From: Candidatus Neoruminococcus faecicola
GTDB lineage: Bacteria > Bacillota > Clostridia > Oscillospirales > Ruminococcaceae
Direction of reading: 5' to 3'
DNA: 60,892 bases
Assembly (NCBI GenBank): GCA_904398325.1
Contig: CAJFPC010000049.1
Span: 1 to 60,892 of the forward strand
Made by a program: the position numbers and the translations under genes. Below the pieces are notes generated by a model that saw only the letters and a program-made list of their open reading frames with translations, did not search any database and had not been told where the DNA came from. Each line of letters opens with the position of its first letter. Within the stretch, counting starts at the first letter, position 1. Of the stretch, positions 43,784 to 52,954 are shown piece by piece.

Positions 43784-45147
43784 ACTGCTCTCTCCTCCTG
43801 ATAAGCGGCCATCGCCCGCAAAAATCTCTCCGCCGCCCGCGGCATCCCCCAGAAATGGAAATGGGGGAAGCCGGCGTACAGCCGCGGCGTGTGATAGCCG
43901 CAGCGCCAGCCCCGGCTGCTCTGAGGCTTTTGGGCGGCAAACCCCTCCCCCGGCGCGCTGGACTGCCAATAGTGAAACTCATGGGCGGGCAGCGCCTCGC
44001 CCGCCCGGGCCAGCAGGCCGTCCCCGCGGGCGGTCAGCGAGGCATAGCCGAACTGCCGCAGATGGCCGCCGTTTTCCGCCCGGGCGGGGATCACCCCCGC
44101 CATAGGCCAGGCACGGCCCTGAGGGTCAGACAGCTGCCCGTGCAGGTAGAGGAACCCGCCGCACTCCGCCAGGGCAGGCATGCCGTTTTGGACTGCGGCA
44201 GCCACACTCTTCCGCATCGGCAGGTTGCGGGAAAGCTGCTCCGCCGAAAGCTCCGGGTAGCCGCCCCCCAGATAGAGTCCGTCCGCCTCTCCCGGCAGGG
44301 CGGCATCCTCCAGCGGGCTGAAGGGAATGAGCTGCGCCCCCATTTGGCGCAGCAGCTCCAGGCTGTCCTCATAATAAAAGCAGAAGGCCCGGTCCCGCGC
44401 CACCGCCAGCCGCACCGGCCGCAGCCGCGGGACCGAGAAAGGCTCCCGGGCCTCCAGTTCCCCGGCGCCGGCAGCCAGCCGCAGCAGCCCCTGCAAATCG
44501 ATGGTGCGCAGCGCCTGGCGGGCCAGCAGCTCCAGCTTGCGGCGCACCCCTTCAATTTCTCCGGCGGTGACCAGTCCCAGATGGCGGCTCTCAAAGGCCG
44601 CCTCCTCCATCCGGGGCAAATACCCCAGCGGGATAAGGGAGGTCTCCCGCCGTACCAGCTCCGCCATGCGGGAATAGAGGGCAGGGCTCATACGGTTAAA
44701 GATCACCCCGGCGATGCCGCTGTCCTGCCGGAAGCGGGCAAACCCCTCCAGCAGCGCGGCCGCTGACAGGGACATCCCCGCCGCATCCGCCACCAGCACC
44801 GCAGGGGTTCCGGTCAGGCGCGCCACCTGATAGGCGCTGGCATCCTCCCCGGCAGCGATGCCGTCATAATAGCCCATGGCGCCCTCCACCACCGCGATAT
44901 CCCCCCGGGCGGCGTGACGGCAGAACAGCCACTGCGCCGTCCCGGCCGGGGTGAGGAAAAGATCCAGATTGGCGCTGGGAATGCCCAGCACCTGCCGGTG
45001 GAACATGGGGTCGATATAATCCGGCCCGGTTTTAAAGGAGACCGGGCGGCGCCCCAGCTTTTTCAGCGCCCCCAGCACGGCGCAAGTAACGGTGGTTTTG
45101 CCGCAGCCGGAGGCCGGCGCGGTGAATAAGATCCGGTCAATGCGCAT
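43780..45147 (-). CDS. cbiA: Cobyrinate a,c-diamide synthase
   Basis: CbiA amidates side chains a and c of cobyrinate with glutamine and ATP. The 455 residues open with RILFTAPASGCGKTTVT, a P-loop of the dethiobiotin synthase type. The C-terminal amidotransferase has its Cys in PALAECGGFLYLHGQL, and the HEFHYW and FPHFHFWG segments supply His residues. Its ATG overlaps the cbiET stop by 11 bases and its stop overlaps cobT by four. Confidence 0.96.
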   Translation of the reverse strand: MRIDRILFTAPASGCGKTTVTCAVLGALKKLGRRPVSFKTGPDYIDPMFHRQVLGIPSANLDLFLTPAGTAQWLFCRHAARGDIAVVEGAMGYYDGIAAGEDASAYQVARLTGTPAVLVADAAGMSLSAAALLEGFARFRQDSGIAGVIFNRMSPALYSRMAELVRRETSLIPLGYLPRMEEAAFESRHLGLVTAGEIEGVRRKLELLARQALRTIDLQGLLRLAAGAGELEAREPFSVPRLRPVRLAVARDRAFCFYYEDSLELLRQMGAQLIPFSPLEDAALPGEADGLYLGGGYPELSAEQLSRNLPMRKSVAAAVQNGMPALAECGGFLYLHGQLSDPQGRAWPMAGVIPARAENGGHLRQFGYASLTARGDGLLARAGEALPAHEFHYWQSSAPGEGFAAQKPQSSRGWRCGYHTPRLYAGFPHFHFWGMPRAAERFLRAMAAYQEERAV

Positions 45148-46345
45148 GGCGATCCCCCTCCGCGGTGATGATCCAGACCGGGTTCTGCCCCATCATCAGG
45201 GTGTGCCCGCCCGCGGCCCTGCCCCGGGCAGCGGTGATGGTGAGGATCTCCGGCTCCCCCATGGGCAGCGCCCGGATGGCCGCCAGCGCCTGCGAGACCG
45301 TCTCCGGCGTGATGGCGGTGATCACCACCCGCACGGCGGGATTTTTATCCAGCAGCAGGGCGAGGATCTCCCTCAGGCTGCCGCCGCTGCCGCCGATGAC
45401 CGCCTTATCCGGGGCGGGCAGCTCCGCCAGCGCTGCGGGGGCCCGGCCCTCCACCACCTGGATGGCAAAGGCCCCCAGCCGGCGGCGGTTTTCCCGGATA
45501 AGCTCTGCCGCCTGGGGATTCTGCTCCACGGCGTAGACCTGCCCCTCCCAGGCCGCCAGGGCCATCTCCACCGAAATGGAGCCGGTGCCCGCGCCGATGT
45601 CGTAGGCGATATCCCCCGGCTGCATCCCCAGCCGGGAAAGCACCAGCGCCCGCACCTCGCTTTTGGTCATCGGCACCCGGCCGCGCACAAAACATTCATC
45701 CCGCAGCCCGAACCCCCCGGCCGCCATAGGCCGGGCGCACACCAGCATCACGCTGGGCTGGCCGAACTCCTCCTTTGCCAGGCTTTCCGCCCGGCCCTGC
45801 CGGATGCGTTCCTCAGGGGCGCCCAGCCGCTCCCCCACAAACACCTCCGCCTGGCCCAATCCCTCCTCAGTCAGCTGGCGGCACAAGGCCTGAGGGCTGT
45901 GCTCCCGGTCGGTGAGCAAAAACACCTTGGGGTGCCGCGCCGCCGCTGCCGCAAGATTGCCCCTGCGGCCGTGCAGGCTGAGCAGGTACGCATCCTCCCA
46001 ATTCTGATGGATGGCCGCGCAGAAATAGGCCAGGCTGCTGACGCCGGGATATTCCCGGATCTGCCAGCCCGCCAGCTCCTGCCGCAGCAGCCTCGCACCG
46101 CTGTAAAATCCCCCGTCGCCGGAAAACAGCACCGCCGGCCGGAGAAATTCCGGGTGGCTTTCCAAAATGCCGCGGATCTCCCCGGGGCTTACCGCAGCAA
46201 AGGCGGGCTTTTCCCCGGCCAGTCCCTCCAGCAGGCGGGCGGCACCGATGAGACAGTCCGCCGCCGCCAGCGCACCGGCCGCTGCGGCGGTGAGGCTTTC
46301 CGGGGTGCCCATCCCCGCCCCGATCAGGGCGATTTCCCTTGGCAT
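45137..46345 (-). CDS. cbiET: Cobalt-precorrin-7 methyltransferase/decarboxylase fusion CbiET
   Basis: This single protein combines CbiE (C-5 methyltransferase, about residues 1-195) with CbiT (C-15 methyltransferase and C-12 decarboxylase, about 205-402), as in CobL. The CbiE part has REIALIGAGMGTPESLT and LSLHGRRGN. The CbiT part has the SAM motif YDIGAGTGSISVEMAL. ATG 46345 has GGAG eight bases upstream; a three-codon extension is rejected. It follows hemL by 18 nt. Confidence 0.95.
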   Translation of the reverse strand: MPREIALIGAGMGTPESLTAAAAGALAAADCLIGAARLLEGLAGEKPAFAAVSPGEIRGILESHPEFLRPAVLFSGDGGFYSGARLLRQELAGWQIREYPGVSSLAYFCAAIHQNWEDAYLLSLHGRRGNLAAAAARHPKVFLLTDREHSPQALCRQLTEEGLGQAEVFVGERLGAPEERIRQGRAESLAKEEFGQPSVMLVCARPMAAGGFGLRDECFVRGRVPMTKSEVRALVLSRLGMQPGDIAYDIGAGTGSISVEMALAAWEGQVYAVEQNPQAAELIRENRRRLGAFAIQVVEGRAPAALAELPAPDKAVIGGSGGSLREILALLLDKNPAVRVVITAITPETVSQALAAIRALPMGEPEILTITAARGRAAGGHTLMMGQNPVWIITAEGDRHAH

Positions 46346-46363
46346 AGCGCGCACTCCTTTCCG

Positions 46364-47647
46364 TTATCGTTCGGCGAAAAAGTCCTCCGCCAATTCCAGC
46401 ACCCGGCCGATCTGCTCCGGCGTGTGGGCACCGGAGAAAAACACCGCTTCAAACTGCGAGGGGGCAAAATGCACCCCATGCTCCAGCATGTAGTTGAAAT
46501 ACCGGGCGAAGGCTTCGGTATCGGAGGTTTTGGCGCCGGCGTAATTCTTCACCGGCTCCCCGGTGAAGAACACGCAGGCCAGCGAGCCCACCCCCGTCAC
46601 CTGGGCGGGGACGCCGTACCGGCAAAGCAGCTCCCCCATCCCCTGGCGGAAGGCGTCGCCCAGCGCCGCCGTGTGGGTGTAGATTTCAGGATGCTCCTTC
46701 AGATACCTCAGCTGGCAAAGCCCCGCCGCCATGGCCACCGGGTTGCCGCTCAAAGTGCCTGCCTGATACACCCGTCCCACCGGCGCGATGACCTCCATCA
46801 CCTCCCGGCGGCCGCCATAGGCGCCCACCGGCATGCCGGCGCCGATGATTTTGCCGAAGGTGGTCAGATCCGGGCGCACGCCGTAATACTCCTGGGCGCC
46901 CCCCAGCCCCAGCCGGAAGCCGGTGATCACCTCGTCAAAGATCAGCAGCGCCCCGATCTGGTCGCAGCGCTGCCGCAGCCCGGCAAGGAAGCCCGGCTCG
47001 GGCAGCACCACCCCCATATTGGCGGCCACCGGCTCCAGGATGATGGCGGCGATCTGACCGGGGTTTTCTTCCAGCAGGCGGTCTACCGCCTCCAGGTCGT
47101 TATAGGGAGCGGTGAGGGTATCTGCCGCGCAGCCCGCCGGTACGCCGGCGCTGTCCGGCACGCCGCCGGTCATCAGCCCGGAGCCTGCCCGCACCAGCAT
47201 GCAGTCGCTGTGGCCGTGATAACAGCCCTCAAATTTGACGATCTTATCCCTGCCGGTAAAGCCCCGCGCGGCCCGCACGGCGCTCATCACCGCCTCGGTG
47301 CCGGAATTGACCATGCGCACCATCTCCACCGAAGGGACGATGGAGCAGATCAGCTGGGCCATCTCCACCTCCGCCTGGGTGGCGGTGCCGAAGCTCAGCC
47401 CGCTTTCGGCCGCCTTCAGGACCGCCTGACGGATCAGCGGATGGTTATGCCCCAGCAGCATCGGCCCCCAGGAACCAATAAAATCCAGATACTGGTTGCC
47501 ATCTACGTCATAGAGATAGGGCCCCTGGGCGCTGCGGATAAACCGGGGATTGCCGCCCACAGCGGCAAAGGCCCGCACCGGGCTGTTGACCCCGCCGGGG
47601 ATCACCTCTTTCGCCTCGCGGAACAATTCATCAGAAACCGCATGCAT
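46364..47647 (-). CDS. hemL: Glutamate-1-semialdehyde 2,1-aminomutase
   Basis: HemL converts glutamate-1-semialdehyde to 5-aminolevulinate with PLP. The 427 residues show FEGCYHGHSD, ALLIFDEVITGFRLG and the PLP lysine in TTFGKIIGAGMPVGAYGG near residue 265. The ATG overlaps the hemB stop by one base. Its presence inside a cobalamin operon means precursor supply is regulated together with cobalamin demand. Confidence 0.98.
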   Translation of the reverse strand: MHAVSDELFREAKEVIPGGVNSPVRAFAAVGGNPRFIRSAQGPYLYDVDGNQYLDFIGSWGPMLLGHNHPLIRQAVLKAAESGLSFGTATQAEVEMAQLICSIVPSVEMVRMVNSGTEAVMSAVRAARGFTGRDKIVKFEGCYHGHSDCMLVRAGSGLMTGGVPDSAGVPAGCAADTLTAPYNDLEAVDRLLEENPGQIAAIILEPVAANMGVVLPEPGFLAGLRQRCDQIGALLIFDEVITGFRLGLGGAQEYYGVRPDLTTFGKIIGAGMPVGAYGGRREVMEVIAPVGRVYQAGTLSGNPVAMAAGLCQLRYLKEHPEIYTHTAALGDAFRQGMGELLCRYGVPAQVTGVGSLACVFFTGEPVKNYAGAKTSDTEAFARYFNYMLEHGVHFAPSQFEAVFFSGAHTPEQIGRVLELAEDFFAER

Positions 47648-48630
47648 CAGCCGATCCTCCCTTCCCGCATCCAGCCGGCCAGCTCTTTGGCATAGTAGGT
47701 GATGAGGATGTCCGCCCCCGCCCGGAAAATACAGGCGGCGCTCTCGCAGGCCAGGGCGGCCTCCTCCACCAGACCGGCGGCGGCTGCGGATTTTATCATG
47801 GCGTATTCCCCGCTGACGCTGTAAGCGGCCAGCGGCAGGTCATAGGCCTCCCGGACGGCCAGCATCACATCCAGATAGGCCATGGCGGGCTTGACCATCA
47901 GCAGATCGGCGCCCTCCGCCACATCCAGGCCGGCCTCCTTGACCGCCTCCCGGCGGTTGTGATAATCCATCTGATAGCCCCTGCGGTCGCCAAAGGCCGG
48001 TGCGGAGGATGCCGCCTCCCGGAAGGGGCCGTAAAAGGCGGAGGCATACTTGACCGCATAGGAAAGGATGGGCGTGCCGCTGTGCCCCTTCTCGTCCAGC
48101 GCAGCGCGGATGGCCGCCACCCGGCCATCCATCATATCGGAGGGGGCCACCATATCCGCCCCCGCCTCCACATGGGAAAGGGCGGTCCTGGCCAGCAGCG
48201 GCAGGGTGGCGTCATTATCTACCCGCTGGCCGCACAATGCCCCGCAATGCCCGTGGGAGGTGTATTCGCACAGGCAGACATCGGTGATGAAATAAAGCTC
48301 CGGGAAGCGCTCCTTGCCGGCCCGCAGCGCCTGCTGGACCACGCCGTCCTCCTGCCAGGCGGCGGAGCCCAGCTCGTCCTTCTTCTCCGGGATGCCGAAG
48401 AGCATCAGGCTCTTCACCCCCGCCCGGGCCATCTCCTCCAGCCCGTAGGGGAGGGTGTCCGGGCTGTAGCGCACCTGGCCGGGCAGGGAGGGGATTTCCT
48501 CCCGCACACCGGCGCCCTCCCGCACAAAAATGGGATAAATCAGAGCATCAGGGCTCAGCCGGGTCTCCCGCACCATGCCGCGCAGGACGGGGTTTTCCCG
48601 CAGGCGCCTGGGCCGAATGAAAAGGTTCAT
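47647..48630 (-). CDS. hemB: Porphobilinogen synthase
   Basis: HemB condenses two 5-aminolevulinates to porphobilinogen. The 327 residues begin MNLFIRPRRLRENPVLRGM. The zinc site is the cysteine-rich DVCLCEYTSHGHCG near residue 118. The two active-site lysines are in SYAVKYASAFYGPF and DLLMVKPAMAYLD. The start overlaps the stop of the cobA-hemD fusion (ATGA). Confidence 0.98.
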   Translation of the reverse strand: MNLFIRPRRLRENPVLRGMVRETRLSPDALIYPIFVREGAGVREEIPSLPGQVRYSPDTLPYGLEEMARAGVKSLMLFGIPEKKDELGSAAWQEDGVVQQALRAGKERFPELYFITDVCLCEYTSHGHCGALCGQRVDNDATLPLLARTALSHVEAGADMVAPSDMMDGRVAAIRAALDEKGHSGTPILSYAVKYASAFYGPFREAASSAPAFGDRRGYQMDYHNRREAVKEAGLDVAEGADLLMVKPAMAYLDVMLAVREAYDLPLAAYSVSGEYAMIKSAAAAGLVEEAALACESAACIFRAGADILITYYAKELAGWMREGRIG

Positions 48631-50144
48631 CTAGGATCTCCTTCTTTCTTCTTCACTTCTAAGAGCAGTGTATCGATCATGCTGTCAATGGTGGCCTGGG
48701 GGCTCACCGTCACCCGCATGCCGGCAGACTCTGCCGCCGCCGCGGTCTGCGCGCCGATGCACAGCGCCCGCAGCCCGGCGGGAGTCTCCCCTCCCAGCTG
48801 GCCGGCAAAGGCCCGCACCGAGGAAGCGCTGGCAAACAGCGCCCAGTCGATTCCGCCGCGGCGCACACAGTCTGTCACCGGCTCCGGGGCGGCAGGGGCG
48901 GGCAGCGTCTCGTAAAGGGGGATCTCCTCAAACGCCACCCCCGCCCGGCCAAGGGTTTCGGCCAGCACCGGGCTGCCCTGGCTGGCCCGGGGCAGCAGGA
49001 GCCGCTCGCCCGGCTGCATCCGCTGGATCAGCCCCTGGGCCAGATGGAGGCTGTCGTACTCCTCCGGGATCAAATCCACCCGCAGAAAGCGTTCCTTAAG
49101 CGCGCGAGCCGTACCGGGGCCGATGGCCGCCAGGCGCTTTCCCGCCAGGGCGCGCAGATCGCCGCCCAGCCGCCACAGCCCATCCAAAAAGGCCTCTACC
49201 CCCGCCGCGCTGGTGAAAGCCAGCCACTGATACTGCGCCAGCTGTGCCAGGGCGGCCTCCAGCCGCTGGTTGGGCCAGATCGGCCGCGTCTCAATGGCGG
49301 GCATCTGCAGCACCTCTGCCCCAAGGGCCTCCAGCCGACGTGCCAGCCTGCTGCAGACAGTGCGGGGCCGGGTCACCGCCACCCGCAGGCCGGCGAGGGG
49401 CAGGCTCTCCCGCCAGGAAAAACGCTCCGCCAGGGCCGCCGTCCCGCCGATCACAATCACGGCGGGGCTCTCCAAACCAGCCTGGCGCACCCGGGCGGCC
49501 AGCTGCCCCAGAGGGGCGCGCACCTGGCGCTGACAGGCCGTCGTGCCGCTGGCGATGACCGCTGCGGGGGTATCCGGGGCAAGGCCCGCCCCCATCAGGC
49601 CGCCGGCAATCTCCTCCAGGGCGGCAAGGCCCATTAAGAACACCAGCGTCCCCGCCAAACCGGCCAGCCGGGGAAAATCCAGCCGCAGCGGCTCATCCTG
49701 CTTCTGATGGCCGGTGATGATATGCACCGAAGAGGCCAGCTCCCGATGGGTGACGGGGATGCCCCCATAGGCGGGCACCGCCAGGGCGGAGGCCACCCCC
49801 GGCACCACCTCAAAGGGGATGCCGTGCTGCCGCAGCAGCTCCAGCTCTTCGCCGCCCCGGCCGAAGAGGAAGGGGTCGCCGCCTTTCAGGCGCACCACCA
49901 GCCGGCCGGCCTCGGCCTCCCGCAGTAAAATCCGGTTGATCTCCTCTTGGGGCACCGGGTGGCGTCCTGCGGTTTTGCCCACGTCGATACGGCGGCAGTC
50001 CGGCCGCAGCTGGGATAAAATCCCAAGTCCCACCAGCCGGTCATAAACCACCGTGTCAGCCTCCCGCATGAGGCGCAGCCCTTTTTCAGTGATGAGCCCG
50101 GCGTCGCCGGGGCCCGCCCCCACCAGATAGACCTTACCCTTCAT
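48627..50144 (-). CDS. cobA-hemD: Uroporphyrinogen-III methyltransferase / uroporphyrinogen-III synthase fusion
   Basis: The 505 residues join two consecutive pathway enzymes in reverse order of action. Residues about 1-245 are the SUMT methyltransferase, which makes precorrin-2, with KVYLVGAGPGDAGLIT, VRLKGGDPFLFGRGGEE and VVPGVASALAVPAYGGIP. Residues about 255-505 are HemD, with VAVTRPRTVCSRLARRLEA and FTSAAGVEAFLD. This fusion is common in Firmicutes. ATG 50144 has GGAGG eight bases upstream and overlaps the hemC stop. A 59-codon extension is rejected. Confidence 0.97.
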   Translation of the reverse strand: MKGKVYLVGAGPGDAGLITEKGLRLMREADTVVYDRLVGLGILSQLRPDCRRIDVGKTAGRHPVPQEEINRILLREAEAGRLVVRLKGGDPFLFGRGGEELELLRQHGIPFEVVPGVASALAVPAYGGIPVTHRELASSVHIITGHQKQDEPLRLDFPRLAGLAGTLVFLMGLAALEEIAGGLMGAGLAPDTPAAVIASGTTACQRQVRAPLGQLAARVRQAGLESPAVIVIGGTAALAERFSWRESLPLAGLRVAVTRPRTVCSRLARRLEALGAEVLQMPAIETRPIWPNQRLEAALAQLAQYQWLAFTSAAGVEAFLDGLWRLGGDLRALAGKRLAAIGPGTARALKERFLRVDLIPEEYDSLHLAQGLIQRMQPGERLLLPRASQGSPVLAETLGRAGVAFEEIPLYETLPAPAAPEPVTDCVRRGGIDWALFASASSVRAFAGQLGGETPAGLRALCIGAQTAAAAESAGMRVTVSPQATIDSMIDTLLLEVKKKEGDPR

Positions 50145-51028
50145 GGGCCATACCTCCTTTTCATCTCCAGCGCCAGAGTCTCGCCCAGACGGGCGGCCTC
50201 TTCCCGGGGGCCGGTGATCTTCTGGCGGAAGCACTCCTCCCCGCCCGGCGGCACATACAGCCCGGTCAGGCACAGCTGACCGCCATCCGGCTGCGCATAA
50301 GCCGCCACCGGTGAGGTGCATCCCCCATCCAATGCACGGATAAAGGCCCGTTCCGCTGCGGCTGCATCAGCGGCATCCCGGTCATGGATGCACGCTAAAA
50401 CCTCGCCCCATTCCCCGGCGCGGCCCTGCACTGCCAGGATGCCCTGGCCGGCGGCGGGCAGCAGCTCCTCCGGGGAAAAATACCGGCTCACCCTGCCCTG
50501 CAGCCCGGCCCGCTTTAAGCCCGCTGCCGCCAGCACCAGGGCGGAATATTCCCCCCGGTCCAGCTTTTCCAGGCGGGTGAGGATGTTGCCCCGTACCGGC
50601 GCGCAGCCGCTTTCCAGCAGAGCCTTCAGCTGCAGCTGGCGGCGCAGGCTGGAGCATCCCACCGGCTTTTGCGGATCGCGTTTTTCAAGCGGCAGCACCA
50701 GGGCATCCCTGGGGTCCTCCCGTTTGGAAAACGCCAAAATCGGCAGCCCTTCCGGCTGCTGCAGGGGCATATCCTTTAAGCTGTGCACCGCCAGGTCAAT
50801 GCGTCCCTGGGCCAAGGCCAGGTCCAGCTCCTTGACAAAGACCCCCTTGCCGCCCAGGCTTTCCAGGCTGCGGTCCAAAAAGCGGTCTCCGGTGGTCTTC
50901 ATGGTCACCAGCTCCAGCTTCAGCTGCGGATGCGCCCGGCGGATTGCCTGCATCACAATTTCGGCCTGCAGCACCGCCAGGCGGCTTTCCCGGCTGCCGA
51001 TGCGCAGGATATTCGGCTGCTCCATCAT
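50141..51028 (-). CDS. hemC: Hydroxymethylbilane synthase
   Basis: HemC polymerises four porphobilinogens to hydroxymethylbilane. With ATG 51028 it has 295 residues. It shows ILRIGSRESRLAVLQAEIV, VHSLKDMP and the dipyrromethane cofactor cysteine in RALDGGCTSPVAAYA near residue 235. A second ATG at 51025 follows directly, so the exact start is ambiguous by one codon. The longer upstream frame overlaps the cbiJ-sirC fusion and is rejected. Confidence 0.97.
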   Translation of the reverse strand: MMEQPNILRIGSRESRLAVLQAEIVMQAIRRAHPQLKLELVTMKTTGDRFLDRSLESLGGKGVFVKELDLALAQGRIDLAVHSLKDMPLQQPEGLPILAFSKREDPRDALVLPLEKRDPQKPVGCSSLRRQLQLKALLESGCAPVRGNILTRLEKLDRGEYSALVLAAAGLKRAGLQGRVSRYFSPEELLPAAGQGILAVQGRAGEWGEVLACIHDRDAADAAAAERAFIRALDGGCTSPVAAYAQPDGGQLCLTGLYVPPGGEECFRQKITGPREEAARLGETLALEMKRRYGP

Positions 51029-52230
51029 TCGTCGCTCCCTTCTGCCCACTGGGCGGCATGGCGGCGCAGCCATGCCGCTGCCCGCCGGGTGCGGGTATAA
51101 TCCCCCCCGCCGGAGGAGATCCCCGCCACCAGCGCCCCCTGTTCCACCACCGCGGGGAAGAAAAAGCTGCTCTCCTCCCCGCAGTCCGCCACGCTGACCG
51201 GGATGCCCGCCTGACGGCATTCCTGAGCGATCTGCCGGTTGACCTGCCGGTCATCGGTGGCGGCAATGACCAATGCTGCCCCGGCACAGTCCCCGGGGCG
51301 GTAAGGGCGCTGTTCCCAATCGGCACAGCCAAAGGTGATCTGCGGTGCGATCACCCGCACCCGGCAGTCAAAACGCTCCAGCACCCGGTACCGGCGGGCG
51401 GCCACCGCCCCGCCGCCGACCAGCAGCACCGTCCGCCCCGCCAGCCGCAAAAACACGGGGAAAGCCGGATGCTTTTCCCCCTCCGGGGCAAACCGCTCCC
51501 GCAAAAGCTGCAGCGCCCGCCCAAAGGAAAGGCCCTCTTCCTCCTGGCGGCCGATCACCACTGTGACCGCGCCGGCCTGGCGGGCAGCCTCCAGCTTCTC
51601 TGCAAAGCCCCCGGCCCGGCCGCTGGCCTTGGTCACCAGATAGCGGATCTGATGCTCCCGCAGAAGGGCCAGATTCATCTGCACCGAGAAGGGCCCCTGC
51701 ATGGCGATCACCTGCCGGCCGCTCAGCCCCGCCTGACGGCAGGCGGCAAGAGAGGCCTCCAGGGGCAGCACCCGGGCAAAAAAGCGCTCCCCAAAGCCGG
51801 GCACCCCCGCAAACGCCGGCAGCTCCTTGGCGCCGGTGGCCAGCAGCACGTTGCCCTCGGTGGCGGTCAGATATGCCGCTGCGGCCGCCGCATCCGGCAC
51901 CAGGATATCTCCGCCGGCGCCGCCATCCCTGGTCAGGCGCAGATATTCGGCGCCGCAGCTTTCCGCCGCCCGGCGGATATTCCCGCTGGCCTCTTTGGCA
52001 TAGGGATGGGTGGCGTCCACCGCCAGCGGGCAGCCGGCTGACCGCAGCAGCGCCTCGATTTCCCCCTGCGATAAGCGCCCGCAGTGCAGGGTCATGCCCG
52101 GCAGGGCCGGCAGCACCTGGCCGCCGTATTCGGTGGCAGCGCAGTAGAGAAAAGGCACCCCCCAGCCGCTGAGCGCCTCTGCCAGCGCCCTTCCCTCGCT
52201 GGTGCCGCCGAAGATCACCGCCTTATTCAT
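51025..52230 (-). CDS. cbiJ: CbiJ-SirC fusion: cobalt-precorrin-6A reductase / precorrin-2 dehydrogenase
   Basis: The 401 residues contain two NAD(P)H oxidoreductase units that act at different pathway steps. Residues about 1-250 are CbiJ, with AVIFGGTSEGRALAEAL, AVDATHPYAKEASGNI and VLLATGAKELPAF. From about 257 a SirC/CysG-N type Rossmann unit begins FLRLAGRTVLLVGGGAVAAR. It contains VIAATDDRQVNRQIAQ and PVSVADCG, where the Asp matches the catalytic one of precorrin-2 dehydrogenases. This unit ends after only about 145 residues, without a full helical dimerisation domain. It overlaps cbiH and hemC. Confidence 0.92.
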   Translation of the reverse strand: MNKAVIFGGTSEGRALAEALSGWGVPFLYCAATEYGGQVLPALPGMTLHCGRLSQGEIEALLRSAGCPLAVDATHPYAKEASGNIRRAAESCGAEYLRLTRDGGAGGDILVPDAAAAAAYLTATEGNVLLATGAKELPAFAGVPGFGERFFARVLPLEASLAACRQAGLSGRQVIAMQGPFSVQMNLALLREHQIRYLVTKASGRAGGFAEKLEAARQAGAVTVVIGRQEEEGLSFGRALQLLRERFAPEGEKHPAFPVFLRLAGRTVLLVGGGAVAARRYRVLERFDCRVRVIAPQITFGCADWEQRPYRPGDCAGAALVIAATDDRQVNRQIAQECRQAGIPVSVADCGEESSFFFPAVVEQGALVAGISSGGGDYTRTRRAAAWLRRHAAQWAEGSDE

Positions 52231-52954
52231 GCCGGTACCCCCGCGGCGTCACCAGGCGGCCATCGATGATTTTGGTCTGGCTGCTGCCGATAAACACAGT
52301 GGTGAACATATCCACCGGGGTGTTTTCCAGCTCCCGCAGGGAAAGGAGCCTGGCCTGCTGCCCTGTCCGGCCGATCTGCCGCACCAGCCCGCAGGGGGTG
52401 TCCCCCTCCAGGCGGCGCAGCAGAATGCCGCAGGCCCGCTTTAGATAATCCGGCCGGCGGCGGCTGGCAGGATTATATAGGGCGATGGCAAAATCCCCCT
52501 CGGCGGCCGCCAGCAGCCGGGCTTCGATCTTTTCCCAGGGGGTGAGCAAATCGCTCAGGCTGATGACGGCAAAATCATGGCCCAGCGGCGCGCCCAGCAC
52601 GGCCGCCCCGGATAAGGCGGCCGTCACCCCGGGGATTACCTCCACCGTGACGCCGGGATAGCCGGGCGCCAGCTCCAGCATCAGCCCGGCCATGCCGTAT
52701 ACCCCTGCATCCCCGCTGGAGACCATGGCCACCCGCCGCCCCTGCCGGGCCAGCTCCAGCGCCAGACGGCAGCGCTCCTCCTCCCGGGTCATGGGGGTGG
52801 TGAGATACTCCTTCTCCTGGCCGAACAGTTCCTGCATCTGCTGGATGTAAACCGTATACCCGGCGATCACCTCGCAGCGGCGCAACGCCTCCATCGCCTC
52901 GCCGGTGAGGGATTGCCGGGTGCCGGCGCCGATGCCGATGACGGATACCATCAT
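52223..52954 (-). CDS. cbiH: Cobalt-precorrin-3 C17-methyltransferase
   Basis: CbiH methylates C-17 and contracts the macrocycle in the anaerobic route. The 243 residues show VSVIGIGAGTRQSLTGEA, VIAGYTVYIQQM, MVSSGDAGVYGMAGLM and VTVEVIPGVTAALSGAA, the tetrapyrrole methylase SAM fold. ATG 52954 has GGAGG seven bases upstream and overlaps the hemA stop (ATGA). No CbiH60-type iron-sulfur extension is seen. Confidence 0.96.
   Translation of the reverse strand: MMVSVIGIGAGTRQSLTGEAMEALRRCEVIAGYTVYIQQMQELFGQEKEYLTTPMTREEERCRLALELARQGRRVAMVSSGDAGVYGMAGLMLELAPGYPGVTVEVIPGVTAALSGAAVLGAPLGHDFAVISLSDLLTPWEKIEARLLAAAEGDFAIALYNPASRRRPDYLKRACGILLRRLEGDTPCGLVRQIGRTGQQARLLSLRELENTPVDMFTTVFIGSSQTKIIDGRLVTPRGYRHE

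Noticed and set aside
45092..47695. A plus-strand open frame of about 870 codons across cbiET, hemL and cbiA
   Set aside because: It spans three well-supported minus-strand genes and has no recognisable domain or ribosome site.
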